NCBI GenBank assembly: GCA_015065325.1
Contig: SVQO01000017.1
Span: 1 to 52,886 of the forward strand
Reading direction: 5' to 3'
DNA: 52,886 bases
Source: Oscillospiraceae bacterium
Lineage (GTDB): Bacteria; Bacillota; Clostridia; Oscillospirales; SIG627
Of the stretch, positions 32,725 to 42,002 are shown one piece after another. Positions within the stretch are counted from its first letter, which is position 1; the number at the start of each line of letters is the position of its first letter. The position numbers and the translations under genes are program-made. Below the pieces are notes generated by a model. That model did not search any database and was not told the origin of the DNA. It worked only from the letters and a program-made list of their open reading frames with translations.

Positions 32725-35700
32725 TCTTCCTCCTTTAAGGAAACGGGTACGGCTTTGCCCAGGGCAAAGGAGTACAGGTACAGACGGCTCACGGGCTTTT
32801 GGGTCAGCTGCTCCACCGCAAGAGCGTACAGGCGAAGCTGCTTGCCGTGACGCTCGGTAAGGACTTTTTCTCCGTCCGCGGGCTTGACCCGATCGGTCTT
32901 GAAATCCACGATGACGATGCCGCCCGTTTCATCCTCGAACCAGGCATCCACTACGCCCTGCACCAAAACCTGTCCCTCGGTGCCCAAAAGCTCCCCGGCG
33001 GGAAGCAGTACGTTAAAGCGTTTTTCGCGGATCATGCTCGGGGACGCCTTCATTTCGGCGTAAAGGGGAGAGCGGAAAAAGCCGCTCAGCCATTGCTTTT
33101 CCACGATGGCTCCGTCCTCCTCGGTGAGAAAGCCCTTTTCCACAAGGCGGGCAAGCTCCGCGTCCGTATCGGCGGCAAGGCCCTCGTAATCGGCGAACTG
33201 CATTACCCTGTGGGTCATAGTGCCCACCTCGGCGGCAGAGCTTTGGAGCCGTGCACGGGCAAAATCCGTCAGGCGGCGGGGATAGAGTCCCGCTTCCTCC
33301 TCTCTGCCCGCCCGCAGAAGCTGGGATACGGAAAGCTTTTTCGGAAGCCGTGAAAGCGCCTGTTCTCCGTAGGTAAAGTCCAGCGCGGAAAGAATTTGTG
33401 CAGGGTCGCCCGTCTCCTGCAGTTCCTTCTGCACCGCCTTTTGCTCCTCAATGGGCAGAGGCAGAGCCATACTGCAGGTCAGCGTACCCTCGGAATGGCT
33501 TCCTCCGTCCTCCAGAACGCGGCGCAGAGCCGTGCTTTCCCGCAGTGAAAGAAGAAGCATCATCAGAGGAGAGGGGGCGCGTCGGATCAAATGCTCGGTC
33601 AGCTCACGCTCCAAGGGCGTTTCCCGACACAACAGCAGATCCCTTCGCAGGGAATCGTAGCTGCGGGGATTTGCGGTAATGATCAGCTTCTCCTCCGCAC
33701 GGGTCAGGGCAACGTAAAGGACGCGCTTTTCCTCCTCCACCATGGCGTCGTGCATGATCAGTGCCGCCGCCTTTCGCAAATAGGTGTTGACCTTGATTCT
33801 GCCGCCGTCCTCGGGCAGGTGGAAGGCGGGTCCGAATTCGGGAGAGAGGATCAGCTTGGCGCTTTCGTCGCGGGTATCCAGATTTTGCGCCAAAAACGAG
33901 GTGAATACCACGGGAAATTCCAATCCCTTGGATTTATGAATGGTCATCAGGCGAACGCCGGGGGCGTTGTCCGAAGCGTTGGGGTTTTCCTCTGCCGCCC
34001 GTTTCAGATAGCGGAGAAAATCGGAAAGGCTCGTTTCCTCGGCGCTTTCCGCACTTTCCGCACCACGCAGGAAAAATTCCTTCACCGCGCCCTTTTTATT
34101 GCCGAACAGCTCGGCGACGGAAAGACGGCGGTACAGATGGAAGATCAGCGCGGGCAGGGTCAGACGCTTGCTCTGTTCCCGAAGCTCGGATAGGGTATTC
34201 AAAAGCTCCTGCGCCTTGCTTCGATCCGGCTCCTCACCCTCCTCGGCGGCGCGGCAAAGGGCGTCGTAATAGAAGGAGCCGCGCTTTCCCAGACGGATGC
34301 GGTAAAGCTGATCCGCGTCAAAGCGGAATACGGGGGAGAGCATCGCTCCCAAAAGGGAAACGTCGTCGTTGGGATTATCCAGCGCACCCAAAAGAGAGGT
34401 GACAAAGAGAAACTCGGGATCGTCGGCAAGGCTTTCCCCCGAGCCGAGACTGCAGGGAATGTCCAGCCGCTCCAGAGATTCCCGTACCAGCGCGATCTGT
34501 CGGTGGGTACGGCAGATGACGGCGATCTTTTCGGCGGCGTATTCCCCCAGCATTCCGTGGATGCGGGAGGCGATGTATTTTGCCTCTGCGTTCTCCTCCT
34601 TCAGAAGCTGAGCCGCTTCGTTCAGAGGCTCCTTTTCGTCCTCCTCCGGCTTTGCCATCAGAACCAGCTCCGTATCCGGCGGTGTGGGAAGGCTTTCCCC
34701 CTCCTTGGGCTTTTTGGCAAAGCGAAGCTCGTCCGACTCTCCGTACAGGGAGTCGGGACGGTGTCCTGCCATCATCACGCGGAAGATGCGGTTTACCAGA
34801 TCGATAATGGGCTCGGCACAGCGGAAGTTATCCGACAGAAAGATCTTCTGCATTCCGCCGCCCTCGGCAGGGTAGGCGGGCAAAGTATTCTTATAATCGG
34901 AAAAAATGCGGGGCTCCGCACCGCGAAAGCGGTAAATGCTTTGCTTGGGGTCACCGACGATGAACAAATTGTCGGGGCGGGTCACACAGCGGAAAATAAT
35001 ATCCTGAATTTCATTGGAGTCCTGATATTCGTCTACGAAGACCGCGTCGAATTCCTCGGTGATCCGCTCGCCCTGCTTCGTTTTTACCCAGACCCCGTCC
35101 TGTTTTTCCGCTACCAGACGAAGGGTGAACTGCTCCAGATCCGCATAGTCCAGAAGATTCTTTTTCCGTTTCGCTTCGGCGTAAAGTGACAGCGCCGTTT
35201 CTGCCAAAAGGAGAAATTCCCGTGACAGATCAAGCCCCGTGCGGATCTCTGCCAAAAGCTCGGGAGCGATCACGCAAAGGAAGTCCGCGGAAAAGGCGGC
35301 AAGGCTCTTTTTCAGGCGGTTATGCACCTCGGAAGCACTGCTTTTAAGATCCTGCTCCTCGAGGGGGCATTTGGTAATGCGGGGCAGGGAGGGGGCAGTT
35401 CCCTCCTCCAAAAGTCTTGCGGCGCCGAAGAAATTGCTTTCGCGGCAAAGGGCGGCACACTGCTCCAAAAGAGCAATGCGTCCCTCCAGAAAGGGCAGGT
35501 ATTTATCTCCCACTACTTGGGTTTTCGACAAGGGCTCCAAAAGGGCGGCAAGGGTTTTTGCTCCCCCGGTGAAGCGATCTGCCGCCTGCTCTGCCACGGG
35601 GGCTCCGAACAGGCTCTCGGCAAAGGGCTTTTCACCCTTTTCCACCGATGCAAGCTCTGCCTCAAGTCGCGTCAGCGTTCCTTGCATCTCCTCTATGCCG

Positions 35701-36257
35701 CCGGGCAAAGAGGAGATCTTTTCAAACAAAAGGGCGATGGCGTCGTAAAGTCCCGCCAAAGAACGGGCGGTGCCGAAAACGCGGCACAGGCTCTCCCGAA
35801 GCTCTTTTTTCTCTCCCGATTCCGCAAGAAAGCGATCCACCGCTTCTTCGATCGCCCTTTGCTTCAAGGGCTCCAGCCGAAGGGGGTCGGCGATGCGTTC
35901 CTTTCCGCTCAGCCCCAGCTCCTTGCCGTAGGCGCGAAGCAGCGTGTAGCAGAAGGAGTGAATGGTGGAGATCTGTGCGCGGGAAAGCGCCATCAGCTGA
36001 CGGGAAAGAGTCAGGTTTTCGGGGTCTTGGGCTACCATTTTGGATATTTCTTGGTAAAGTCTGTCCTCCAGACCCTTGGCGGCTGCCTTGGTAAAGGTCA
36101 CTACCGCAAGACGGGAGGCGCGCACCTCGCCCTCGGACAGAAGGCTGATGATGCGGCCGGTCAGCACGCGTGTTTTCCCGCTTCCCGCGGCGGCGCTGAC
36201 GGCGAGGCTGCAGCCCCGTGCCTCTACTGCGTTTTGTTGTGGCTTCGTCCAGACCAT
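32721..36257 (-). CDS. addA: ATP-dependent helicase/nuclease subunit A
   Basis: This 1178-residue subunit starts at ATG 36257 (TGATG junction with addB); a GTG three bases earlier is an alternative. It is a UvrD/Rep superfamily 1A helicase: Walker A 'SAAAGSGKTRVLTGRI', Walker B 'FVDEYQDSNEIQD', 'VGDPKQSIYRFRGAEP', and 'MTIHKSKGLEFPVVF' (motif V). The C-terminal RecB-like nuclease domain has catalytic Asp in 'VVDAWFEDETG' and Asp/Lys in 'IVIVDFKTDRV'. With AddB it processes double-strand ends up to Chi for RecA loading. Length normal. Middle gene of addB-addA-MBL. Confidence 0.95.
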   Translation of the reverse strand: MVWTKPQQNAVEARGCSLAVSAAAGSGKTRVLTGRIISLLSEGEVRASRLAVVTFTKAAAKGLEDRLYQEISKMVAQDPENLTLSRQLMALSRAQISTIHSFCYTLLRAYGKELGLSGKERIADPLRLEPLKQRAIEEAVDRFLAESGEKKELRESLCRVFGTARSLAGLYDAIALLFEKISSLPGGIEEMQGTLTRLEAELASVEKGEKPFAESLFGAPVAEQAADRFTGGAKTLAALLEPLSKTQVVGDKYLPFLEGRIALLEQCAALCRESNFFGAARLLEEGTAPSLPRITKCPLEEQDLKSSASEVHNRLKKSLAAFSADFLCVIAPELLAEIRTGLDLSREFLLLAETALSLYAEAKRKKNLLDYADLEQFTLRLVAEKQDGVWVKTKQGERITEEFDAVFVDEYQDSNEIQDIIFRCVTRPDNLFIVGDPKQSIYRFRGAEPRIFSDYKNTLPAYPAEGGGMQKIFLSDNFRCAEPIIDLVNRIFRVMMAGHRPDSLYGESDELRFAKKPKEGESLPTPPDTELVLMAKPEEDEKEPLNEAAQLLKEENAEAKYIASRIHGMLGEYAAEKIAVICRTHRQIALVRESLERLDIPCSLGSGESLADDPEFLFVTSLLGALDNPNDDVSLLGAMLSPVFRFDADQLYRIRLGKRGSFYYDALCRAAEEGEEPDRSKAQELLNTLSELREQSKRLTLPALIFHLYRRLSVAELFGNKKGAVKEFFLRGAESAESAEETSLSDFLRYLKRAAEENPNASDNAPGVRLMTIHKSKGLEFPVVFTSFLAQNLDTRDESAKLILSPEFGPAFHLPEDGGRIKVNTYLRKAAALIMHDAMVEEEKRVLYVALTRAEEKLIITANPRSYDSLRRDLLLCRETPLERELTEHLIRRAPSPLMMLLLSLRESTALRRVLEDGGSHSEGTLTCSMALPLPIEEQKAVQKELQETGDPAQILSALDFTYGEQALSRLPKKLSVSQLLRAGREEEAGLYPRRLTDFARARLQSSAAEVGTMTHRVMQFADYEGLAADTDAELARLVEKGFLTEEDGAIVEKQWLSGFFRSPLYAEMKASPSMIREKRFNVLLPAGELLGTEGQVLVQGVVDAWFEDETGGIVIVDFKTDRVKPADGEKVLTERHGKQLRLYALAVEQLTQKPVSRLYLYSFALGKAVPVSLKEEE

Positions 36258-39200
36258 CACACTTCTTCCTCCTCTCCGAAAAGCTCCTCACGGCTCACCT
36301 TGGAGCGATAAGGCCGTCGGTCTGCCTCACTGCGCTTGCAGATCGGCTTATATTCACACCAGGCGCAAGGGTCGATGCCCCTGCCGCGGCTCGTTAAAGG
36401 CTTTGCGGCGATCTCGCCTGCCTTCAGACGCTCGCCCAGACGGGCAAAATCCTTCTCCACCCGCTTTTTCAGCTTGCCCAGCTGCTCCAGAGAAACCAGG
36501 TTTGCCGTGCCCGCGGGACGGCTTTTGCCCCAGGCAACGGGGATGAATTCGCCCAGCCCCTCGGGATCCTGGGCAGAGAGCAACTCGGGATCGTCCACCA
36601 CCAGACCCTCGCGGCTCAGTGCACGGAAGGGCTCGGCAAGGGCGCGCTGTGCCTCTGCACGGTTCTCGCAGGCGGTGGGATTGGCAAGTCCGTTTAAGTA
36701 GATCACTCCCGCAGGCTGAGGTCGGATCTGCTTTCCGCCGTGGGTAAAGCCGCAGCTCCACAGCGCGAACAGATACAGCAGCATTTGCAGACTCAGGCCG
36801 TTTGCCACGTCGGTCAGGGAGAAGCTGTGGCCTCCCGTTTTGTAATCCACCACGCGGACAAATTCCTCTCCGTTTTTGCCCACGTAGTGATCCACGCGGT
36901 CCACGGTACCGTACAGTCTGAGCTCGGTGCCGTCGGAAAGGGGGATGCGGTAGGTATCGTCCAGCTCACCCAGACTCTTTTCAAAAAGCAGGGGCCGGAA
37001 TTGGCTTTGGGAAAATTCCTTTTGCAAATTTTCCAGGATCAAAAGACAGCTTTCCTCCAAACGTCCCACGAGAAAGTCCAGAACGGCGTCGCTCCCATCG
37101 GCAAGCAGCTCTGCAAGGGCTTGGTCAACTGCCTTTTTGTTTTCTTCCTTCAGCTCCGCGGAGCTGAGGGCGGGAAGATCCTTGCCCGCGGTGGAAAGGC
37201 TGATCAGAACCTTTTCCAAAACGCTGTGCACGAAGCTTCCCGCAACGTTGGCGCCAAGGGTCGCCTTCTGTCTGGTTTTTGCTTCCAGCAGGTAACGGGA
37301 GAAATAGGAGAAGGGGCAAAGGGTATATTTTTCCAATCGGGAATAGACCATATTCAGATCCTGTCCCGCGTAAGGCTTTTGGGTGCGCAGCAGGTCGCGG
37401 TTTACCCCTGCGGCACGTCCCTCTGCGGCGGCAAGAGCACGGCCGCGGAAGGTGTCGGAAGCCATAAAGTAGCGGGTGAGAGCCGCCTGCTCCTCGCTTT
37501 CTTCGTCCAGATGGGTGATCCAATGGGAAAACGCTTCCTCGGGAGTTTGGGGCAGGGCGTTTTCAGAGGAGAACAACTCCTCGGAAAGGGCGGGGATCAG
37601 GGTCTTGACGCGTTTTCCCAAAACGGAAAGCGCAGCACCGTCCACTTCACCGTCCTCGGAGCGGTAGGAGAGCACCAGACCCTTCTTTGCGTAGGAGGCG
37701 GCAAGGTAAAAGTAGAAGTATTCGTCGGAAAGGCTTTCTTCACCTCCGGGCAGACGGTAGCCAAGCTCACTCAGCTCGCTCCGCTCCCGTTTGGGGAACA
37801 GTCCTCCCTTTTGTTCGGGCGCGGGGAAGACCCCTGCGTTGACGCCCATCAGGAAAATATACGAGGCGTCGGCGGGACGGGCAAAATCCACTCTGCCCAC
37901 CTGCACCCGATCTTGACCGGGAGGAAGCGTTCCGGGCAGATTTCCCGACAGAGCCAGAGCAAGCTGATCCGCAAATCGGGCTTTCGTGCTTTTTCCGTCT
38001 CCCAAAGCGCTTGCAAAGGCACCCAGCGCTTCCAAAAGGGCGTTCCAGGCACCGCTGAGGATGGCGGCGGTCTCGAAATCGTCTGCTTCCTCGCAGGCTT
38101 TCATACGGGTAAAATGAACCCGCTCCGCGCCCACGGCGTCCAAAAAGGCAAGAATGGCGGCGATCTTTTCCTCCACGCTTTCTGCCTCCAGCGCGGTGCT
38201 CAGAGTACGGACGGGGGCAAAGATCTTCTCCTTGGCGCGGTTGACCCGTTCCAATTCGCAGCCGTCCGCCTCGGACATTTTAAAGTAGCCGGAGGGATTC
38301 ATGGTAAAGGGGGCATCCCGCAGCATGGCGGAGGCGGTCAGTCCCCAGGTCGCCGCATACTGCTCCAGACAGAAGCGATCCTTTTCGGAAACTGCGAAAA
38401 CGCCGTCCTTAATAAAGCTTCGCACCTCGTCCTCCTCTCCGAATCCTGCGGCAAAGCGGCAGGCGAGAAGAACGGTTTTTGCAAGAGGAGTACGGGCAAG
38501 GGGCTTTTTCTCCTCCAGAAAATGGGGAATCCCCTTTTCGCTCAGAGTCAGGGCAAGCAGCTCCTCCCCGCTTCCGTCTCGGGAGAGAATGGCGATATCG
38601 CTCCAGCGCGCCCCGCTTCGTACCAGACGCAGGCATTCCCGCGCGACGAAATCCGCTTCCTCGGCACAGGTCTTGCAGGATACGATGCGGATCCCCTCCG
38701 CGCTTCCCCCGTAGGGAGTGCCGCCCCGCATAAAGTGGGTGCGCAAATGCCCAAGCCCGGAGTCCTCCTCCTCTTTTTCAAGGGTGGTATCCTGTACCTT
38801 CACGCCCCGCTCCTTCGCCGCACGCTCCAGTGCTTTTGCGGCACTCAGAGTCTTGGCGAACAGCAGAGTTTCCTTTTTGCGGGCGGCAAAGCTGACGTAC
38901 AGATCCTCTGCCTGAACCAGAATGCGTCCAAGGATCTGTTCTTGAGGGTAGGTGAAATCCCAAAAGCCGTCTACGAAAACCACGCTGTCTCTGAAAAAGG
39001 GATACTCGGTCAGAATGCCCGCCAAGCGCTCACCCTCCTCCGAGGGATCTCGGAAGCGCTGTGCCAAAAGGTCGGAATAGGAGGCGGTCAGAAGGGCGAT
39101 CTGCTCCAGCTTTTCCGAAAGACCGGGAGAAGAAAGCTCCAGCCCCGCCAGCCGGGACAGAGCGGGGGACCACAGCCCCGCCAGCCGCATTCCCTCCAGC

Positions 39201-39562
39201 TCTCCGTACAGATCCGAAACGGCGCGGGGATCCACCCGTAAATTCAGCGCGGAAAGCTGATCTCCCAAGGCGTGGAGGCACTCTGCCAAAAGCAGCTTTT
39301 TCTCTGCCTCCGTGGGGCAAACTCCGGCCAGAGATCCGTACTCTCTCAGCACTACGTTGGGAAGACGGGAAAAATTGGTCACTTCAATCTGCATGGAAGC
39401 CGTTCCGCCGCAGAGCGCACAGATCTTTTCCTCCAGATCCGCGGTGGCCTGCTCGGGAACCAGTACGAAGATCCGCTTTCCCTCCCGAAACGCCTGTGCC
39501 AGACGGGAGAGCATCCATTCTCTTTTTCCGCTGCCGGGAACGCCGAAAATACGGTGTAGCAT
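36257..39562 (-). CDS. addB: ATP-dependent helicase/nuclease subunit B
   Basis: This 1101-residue subunit has an N-terminal nucleotide-binding loop 'RIFGVPGSGKREWMLSRL', an inactivated-helicase-like central region, and a C-terminal nuclease domain with 'RVVDYKTGGHSFSL'. Iron-sulfur cluster cysteines are split between 'YTLCPFSYFSRYLL' and the tail 'DPCAWCEYKPICKR', as in B. subtilis AddB. It provides the second nuclease and the Chi-recognition role in AddAB. First gene of the operon. Start ATG at 39562 behind aaaaggagaagaat. Confidence 0.94.
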   Translation of the reverse strand: MLHRIFGVPGSGKREWMLSRLAQAFREGKRIFVLVPEQATADLEEKICALCGGTASMQIEVTNFSRLPNVVLREYGSLAGVCPTEAEKKLLLAECLHALGDQLSALNLRVDPRAVSDLYGELEGMRLAGLWSPALSRLAGLELSSPGLSEKLEQIALLTASYSDLLAQRFRDPSEEGERLAGILTEYPFFRDSVVFVDGFWDFTYPQEQILGRILVQAEDLYVSFAARKKETLLFAKTLSAAKALERAAKERGVKVQDTTLEKEEEDSGLGHLRTHFMRGGTPYGGSAEGIRIVSCKTCAEEADFVARECLRLVRSGARWSDIAILSRDGSGEELLALTLSEKGIPHFLEEKKPLARTPLAKTVLLACRFAAGFGEEDEVRSFIKDGVFAVSEKDRFCLEQYAATWGLTASAMLRDAPFTMNPSGYFKMSEADGCELERVNRAKEKIFAPVRTLSTALEAESVEEKIAAILAFLDAVGAERVHFTRMKACEEADDFETAAILSGAWNALLEALGAFASALGDGKSTKARFADQLALALSGNLPGTLPPGQDRVQVGRVDFARPADASYIFLMGVNAGVFPAPEQKGGLFPKRERSELSELGYRLPGGEESLSDEYFYFYLAASYAKKGLVLSYRSEDGEVDGAALSVLGKRVKTLIPALSEELFSSENALPQTPEEAFSHWITHLDEESEEQAALTRYFMASDTFRGRALAAAEGRAAGVNRDLLRTQKPYAGQDLNMVYSRLEKYTLCPFSYFSRYLLEAKTRQKATLGANVAGSFVHSVLEKVLISLSTAGKDLPALSSAELKEENKKAVDQALAELLADGSDAVLDFLVGRLEESCLLILENLQKEFSQSQFRPLLFEKSLGELDDTYRIPLSDGTELRLYGTVDRVDHYVGKNGEEFVRVVDYKTGGHSFSLTDVANGLSLQMLLYLFALWSCGFTHGGKQIRPQPAGVIYLNGLANPTACENRAEAQRALAEPFRALSREGLVVDDPELLSAQDPEGLGEFIPVAWGKSRPAGTANLVSLEQLGKLKKRVEKDFARLGERLKAGEIAAKPLTSRGRGIDPCAWCEYKPICKRSEADRRPYRSKVSREELFGEEEEV

Positions 39563-39713
39563 ATTCTTCTCCTTTTCATCTTCAATGGGTTTATTTTAGC
39601 ACAGAAGTACGCGCTTGTAAATATTTTGCGGTGGCTTGACAAGATTATCATACCAAAAAAGATGTCCTATATTCGGTACATCTCCCTTTCGGAACGAAAA
39701 AAGCGTTTTTCTA

Positions 39714-39742
39714 TTGAAAAAGCTCGTATGGGGTGTTACAAT
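39714..39742 (+). promoter_or_regulatory. Promoter of the isomerase-like gene
   Basis: TTGAAA (39714-39719), a 17-base spacer and TACAAT (39737-39742) lie 50 bases before the start codon. The addB gene diverges from the same spacer. Confidence 0.65.
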
Positions 39743-39792
39743 ACAGATGAAAAAAGGAAAAGGGCAAAAAGCTCTTTGGAAAGGATGCTTTG

Positions 39793-40659
39793 ATGCGAAT
39801 TTCAACCGAGATCTCCTCCGCCGCCCTGTTGGTAGGGGAGGAGCGTGCCGTGGAGGTAATGGCAAAGGCAGGCTTTGACTGCTACGACTTCTCTATGATC
39901 AGAATGGCAAAGTACAGCTCTGCCGAGGGACGCTTTTTGTTTGAGGACCATCCGCTCCACGGACCCGATTATCTGAAGTTTGCCCGACGCGTCCGCAGCG
40001 TTGCCGACTCCTGCGGGATTCCCTGCAATCAGTCTCACGCTCCCTTTCCCTCCCACAGAGATCAGGTCGTGCCTTATCTGCAACGTGCCATCGAATGCTC
40101 TGCCGAGGTGGGTGCGGAGATTTGCGTGATCCACCCCAAGTGCTTTTCCACCGCCGAGGAGAACGCGGAGTTTTACGGCACCCTTCTCCCCTTTGCCAAG
40201 TCCTGCGGCGTAAAGATCGCCACGGAAAATATGTGGAACTGGGATAAGGAAAAGGACGAAGCCTTTCCCTGCGCCTGCTCCACCGCCGAGGATTTCGTCG
40301 CCCACGTGGACGCTGTGAACGATCCCTTTCTGGTGGCCTGTCTCGACATCGGGCACGCGGAAATGCGGGGACTGGGAACCAATGCCGTGGAAATGATCCA
40401 CGCCCTGGGACCCGACCGCTTGAAGGCGCTCCATATTCACGACAACGACAAGTGGCACGACTCTCACCGTCTCCCCTTTACCATGGATATCGATTTTCTC
40501 CCCATCGTTCGGGCGCTCAAGGAGATCGGCTACACCGGTGACTTTACCCTGGAGGTGGACCATCACCTTTCCGAATACGGTGCAGAGCGCATTGAAGAGG
40601 GGGCAAAAGTGATGGCACAGGCGGTACGTAAGCTTGCCGATCTGTTTTCTGCTTCATAA
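39793..40659 (+). CDS. Sugar-phosphate isomerase/epimerase-like TIM-barrel protein
   Basis: The start is ATG 39793; an overlapping TTG (39790) is less likely. The 288-residue product is an AP-endonuclease-2/xylose-isomerase-like TIM barrel: 'QSHAPFPSHRDQ', 'ICVIHPKCFSTAEE', 'KIATENMWNW', 'VACLDIGHAEMRG' and 'ALHIHDNDKWHDSH', with the acidic and His residues that bind the divalent metal in this fold. Such proteins isomerise or epimerise sugars or act in inositol catabolism. The substrate is not readable. The gene ends 'LFSAS-stop', and the stop codon overlaps by one base the first arm of repeat array B. Confidence 0.8.
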   Translation: MRISTEISSAALLVGEERAVEVMAKAGFDCYDFSMIRMAKYSSAEGRFLFEDHPLHGPDYLKFARRVRSVADSCGIPCNQSHAPFPSHRDQVVPYLQRAIECSAEVGAEICVIHPKCFSTAEENAEFYGTLLPFAKSCGVKIATENMWNWDKEKDEAFPCACSTAEDFVAHVDAVNDPFLVACLDIGHAEMRGLGTNAVEMIHALGPDRLKALHIHDNDKWHDSHRLPFTMDIDFLPIVRALKEIGYTGDFTLEVDHHLSEYGAERIEEGAKVMAQAVRKLADLFSAS

Positions 40660-40977
40660 ATTTGCTTTGTAAAAACGGCTGCGACTTCGTCAGGACATCG
40701 AAAAAAACTCGGTTATTTGCGTTCAGCAAACGCCCTCGTTTTTTTCTTGCCTTCCTTGTCTCGCTCGTTTTTACTTCGCAAATTGGCTGGGGCTTCGTCA
40801 GGACATCGAAAAAAACTCGGTTATTTGCGTTCAGCAAACGCCCTCGTTTTTTTCTTGCCTTCCTCGTCTCGCTCGTTTTTACTTCGCAAATTGGTTGGGG
40901 CTTCGTCAGGATATCGAAAAAAGCTCGGTTATTTGCGTTTAGCAAACGTCCTCGTTTTTTCTTGCCTTCCGCGCTGG
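40659..40977 (+). repeat. Structured tandem repeat array B (108-bp units)
   Basis: Three units at 108-base spacing (anchors at 40685, 40793, 40901), then a partial one. First unit: terminal arms 40659-40677 and 40766-40784 pair over 16 of 19 bases with a 3x3 internal loop. Inner stem gaaaaaaac/gtttttttc (40700-40708/40738-40746) encloses hairpin tttgc-gttca-gcaaa (40716-40730). The fold matches array A, but nearly every stem has other bases, with pairing preserved. Confidence 0.8.
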
Positions 40978-41082
40978 TTTTTACTTCGCAAATTGGTGGG
41001 GCTTTGTTTTGTGACACCCCTCAAAACGGATCGAATTATAGAGGGAAGTTTTTGGTTCCGCTTTTTTCAAAAAGCGGAGGAT
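40978..41082 (+). repeat. 105-bp direct repeat, left copy
   Basis: Matches 41703-41807 almost perfectly (one difference seen) at a spacing of 725 bases. Together the two copies bracket the C39-like gene. Contains the hairpin ttccgcttttttcaaaaagcgga. Confidence 0.85.
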
Positions 41083-41104
41083 TTTCTGAAAAGAGGTAAA
41101 TGCA

Positions 41105-41701
41105 ATGAAATACGTCAACCAGAAGAAATACCCCGATCTGACCTACGTGACGAGGGCAAATCCCGAGGACCCAAAGCACGAGCTGGGAAAAAGGACTACC
41201 GTCAGCTCGGCGGGCTGTGCCCTTTGCTCTGCGGTAATGGTTGCGGACAGATTGCTTCCCAACACGGAGTTTTTCTTGGAGGATGCCATGGCGATCTCTT
41301 ATGAGGCGGGAGCAAACCGCTCCGCCGGTACGTCCAGAAAATTTTTCCCCGCGTTTGGGGAGAAGATGGGCTTTCGTTTCCGGTTCGGAAGCACCACCGA
41401 TGAGCTGAAGGAGTGCTTGCAGACCGGCGGCGCCGCCATGGTAACGGTCTCCGAGGTCAAGGGAGAGCATCCCGGTCTGTTTACTCACGGAGGACACGTG
41501 ATGGCGATCATCGGCGTAGAGCCCGACGGGCGTTTTGCCATTCTGGATCCCTCCTACCTGCCCGGAAAATTTGACGAGGAGGGCAGACGGGGCAAGGTGG
41601 AGATCAAAAACGACGTGATCCTTCTGTGTGAGCCCGAGGTCCTCCAAGAGGAGACCCGCGCCCGTCAGCCGGGTGCTTACTTCCTGTATTGGAGAAAATG
41701 A
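41105..41701 (+). CDS. C39-like (papain-fold) cysteine peptidase-like protein 1
   Basis: This 198-residue protein has no signal peptide. Candidate nucleophile Cys is in 'SSAGCALCSAVMVADRLL', catalytic His in 'FTHGGHVMAIIGVEPDG' and Asp in 'FAILDPSYLPG', the C39_2 arrangement of Cys, His and Asp. It is a close paralogue of 46033-46629 (same length, shared N-terminus M(K/R)YVNQK(K/Q)YP and C-terminus RQPG-Y-L-WRK). Each lies directly downstream of a structured repeat array, and this copy is bracketed by 105-bp direct repeats. Possible role: intracellular peptidase, deamidase or transglutaminase-like enzyme. No target evident. Confidence 0.72.
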   Translation: MKYVNQKKYPDLTYVTRANPEDPKHELGKRTTVSSAGCALCSAVMVADRLLPNTEFFLEDAMAISYEAGANRSAGTSRKFFPAFGEKMGFRFRFGSTTDELKECLQTGGAAMVTVSEVKGEHPGLFTHGGHVMAIIGVEPDGRFAILDPSYLPGKFDEEGRRGKVEIKNDVILLCEPEVLQEETRARQPGAYFLYWRK

Positions 41702-41702
41702 A

Positions 41703-41807
41703 TTTTTACTGCGCAAATTGGTGGGGCTTTGTTTTGTGACACCCCTCAAAACGGATCGAATTATAGAGGGAAGTTTTTGGTTCCGCTTTTTTCAAAAAGC
41801 GGAGGAT
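41703..41807 (+). repeat. 105-bp direct repeat, right copy
   Basis: Second copy of 40978-41082, beginning one base after the C39-like stop codon. Confidence 0.85.
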
Positions 41808-41818
41808 CATACAAAAAG

Positions 41819-41860
41819 AAAACCCCCGAGGACTGCAAGAGCAGTCTTCGGGGGTCGTTG
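41819..41860 (+). terminator. Terminator after the first C39-like gene
   Basis: The long GC-rich hairpin cccccgaggactgc-aaga-gcagtcttcggggg is preceded by an A run. The T run on the right is weak (tcgttg), so it may serve both directions. Confidence 0.65.
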
Positions 41861-41952
41861 CTTTATCGGGTCTGTTCTTCGCCCTCACTTCAACAACTTG
41901 TTTTATAAAAACGAAAAAACCGATTTGCAAAGAAAGAAACGGTTTTTCCCAT

Positions 41953-41990
41953 TAAAAAACCACCTGCAAGAATTGCAGGTGGTTGCGTTA
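41953..41990 (-). terminator. Terminator of the LRR/dockerin gene
   Basis: The hairpin accacctgcaa-gaa-ttgcaggtggt is followed by a T run on the minus strand (complement of attaaaaaa), just past the stop codon at 42003. Confidence 0.8.
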
Positions 41991-42002
41991 TAGACGCTTT
42001 CT

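Noticed and set aside
36740-39241. 833-codon open frame antisense to addB
   Set aside because: AddB motifs and the operon overlap settle the coding strand. The antisense frame results from codon bias.
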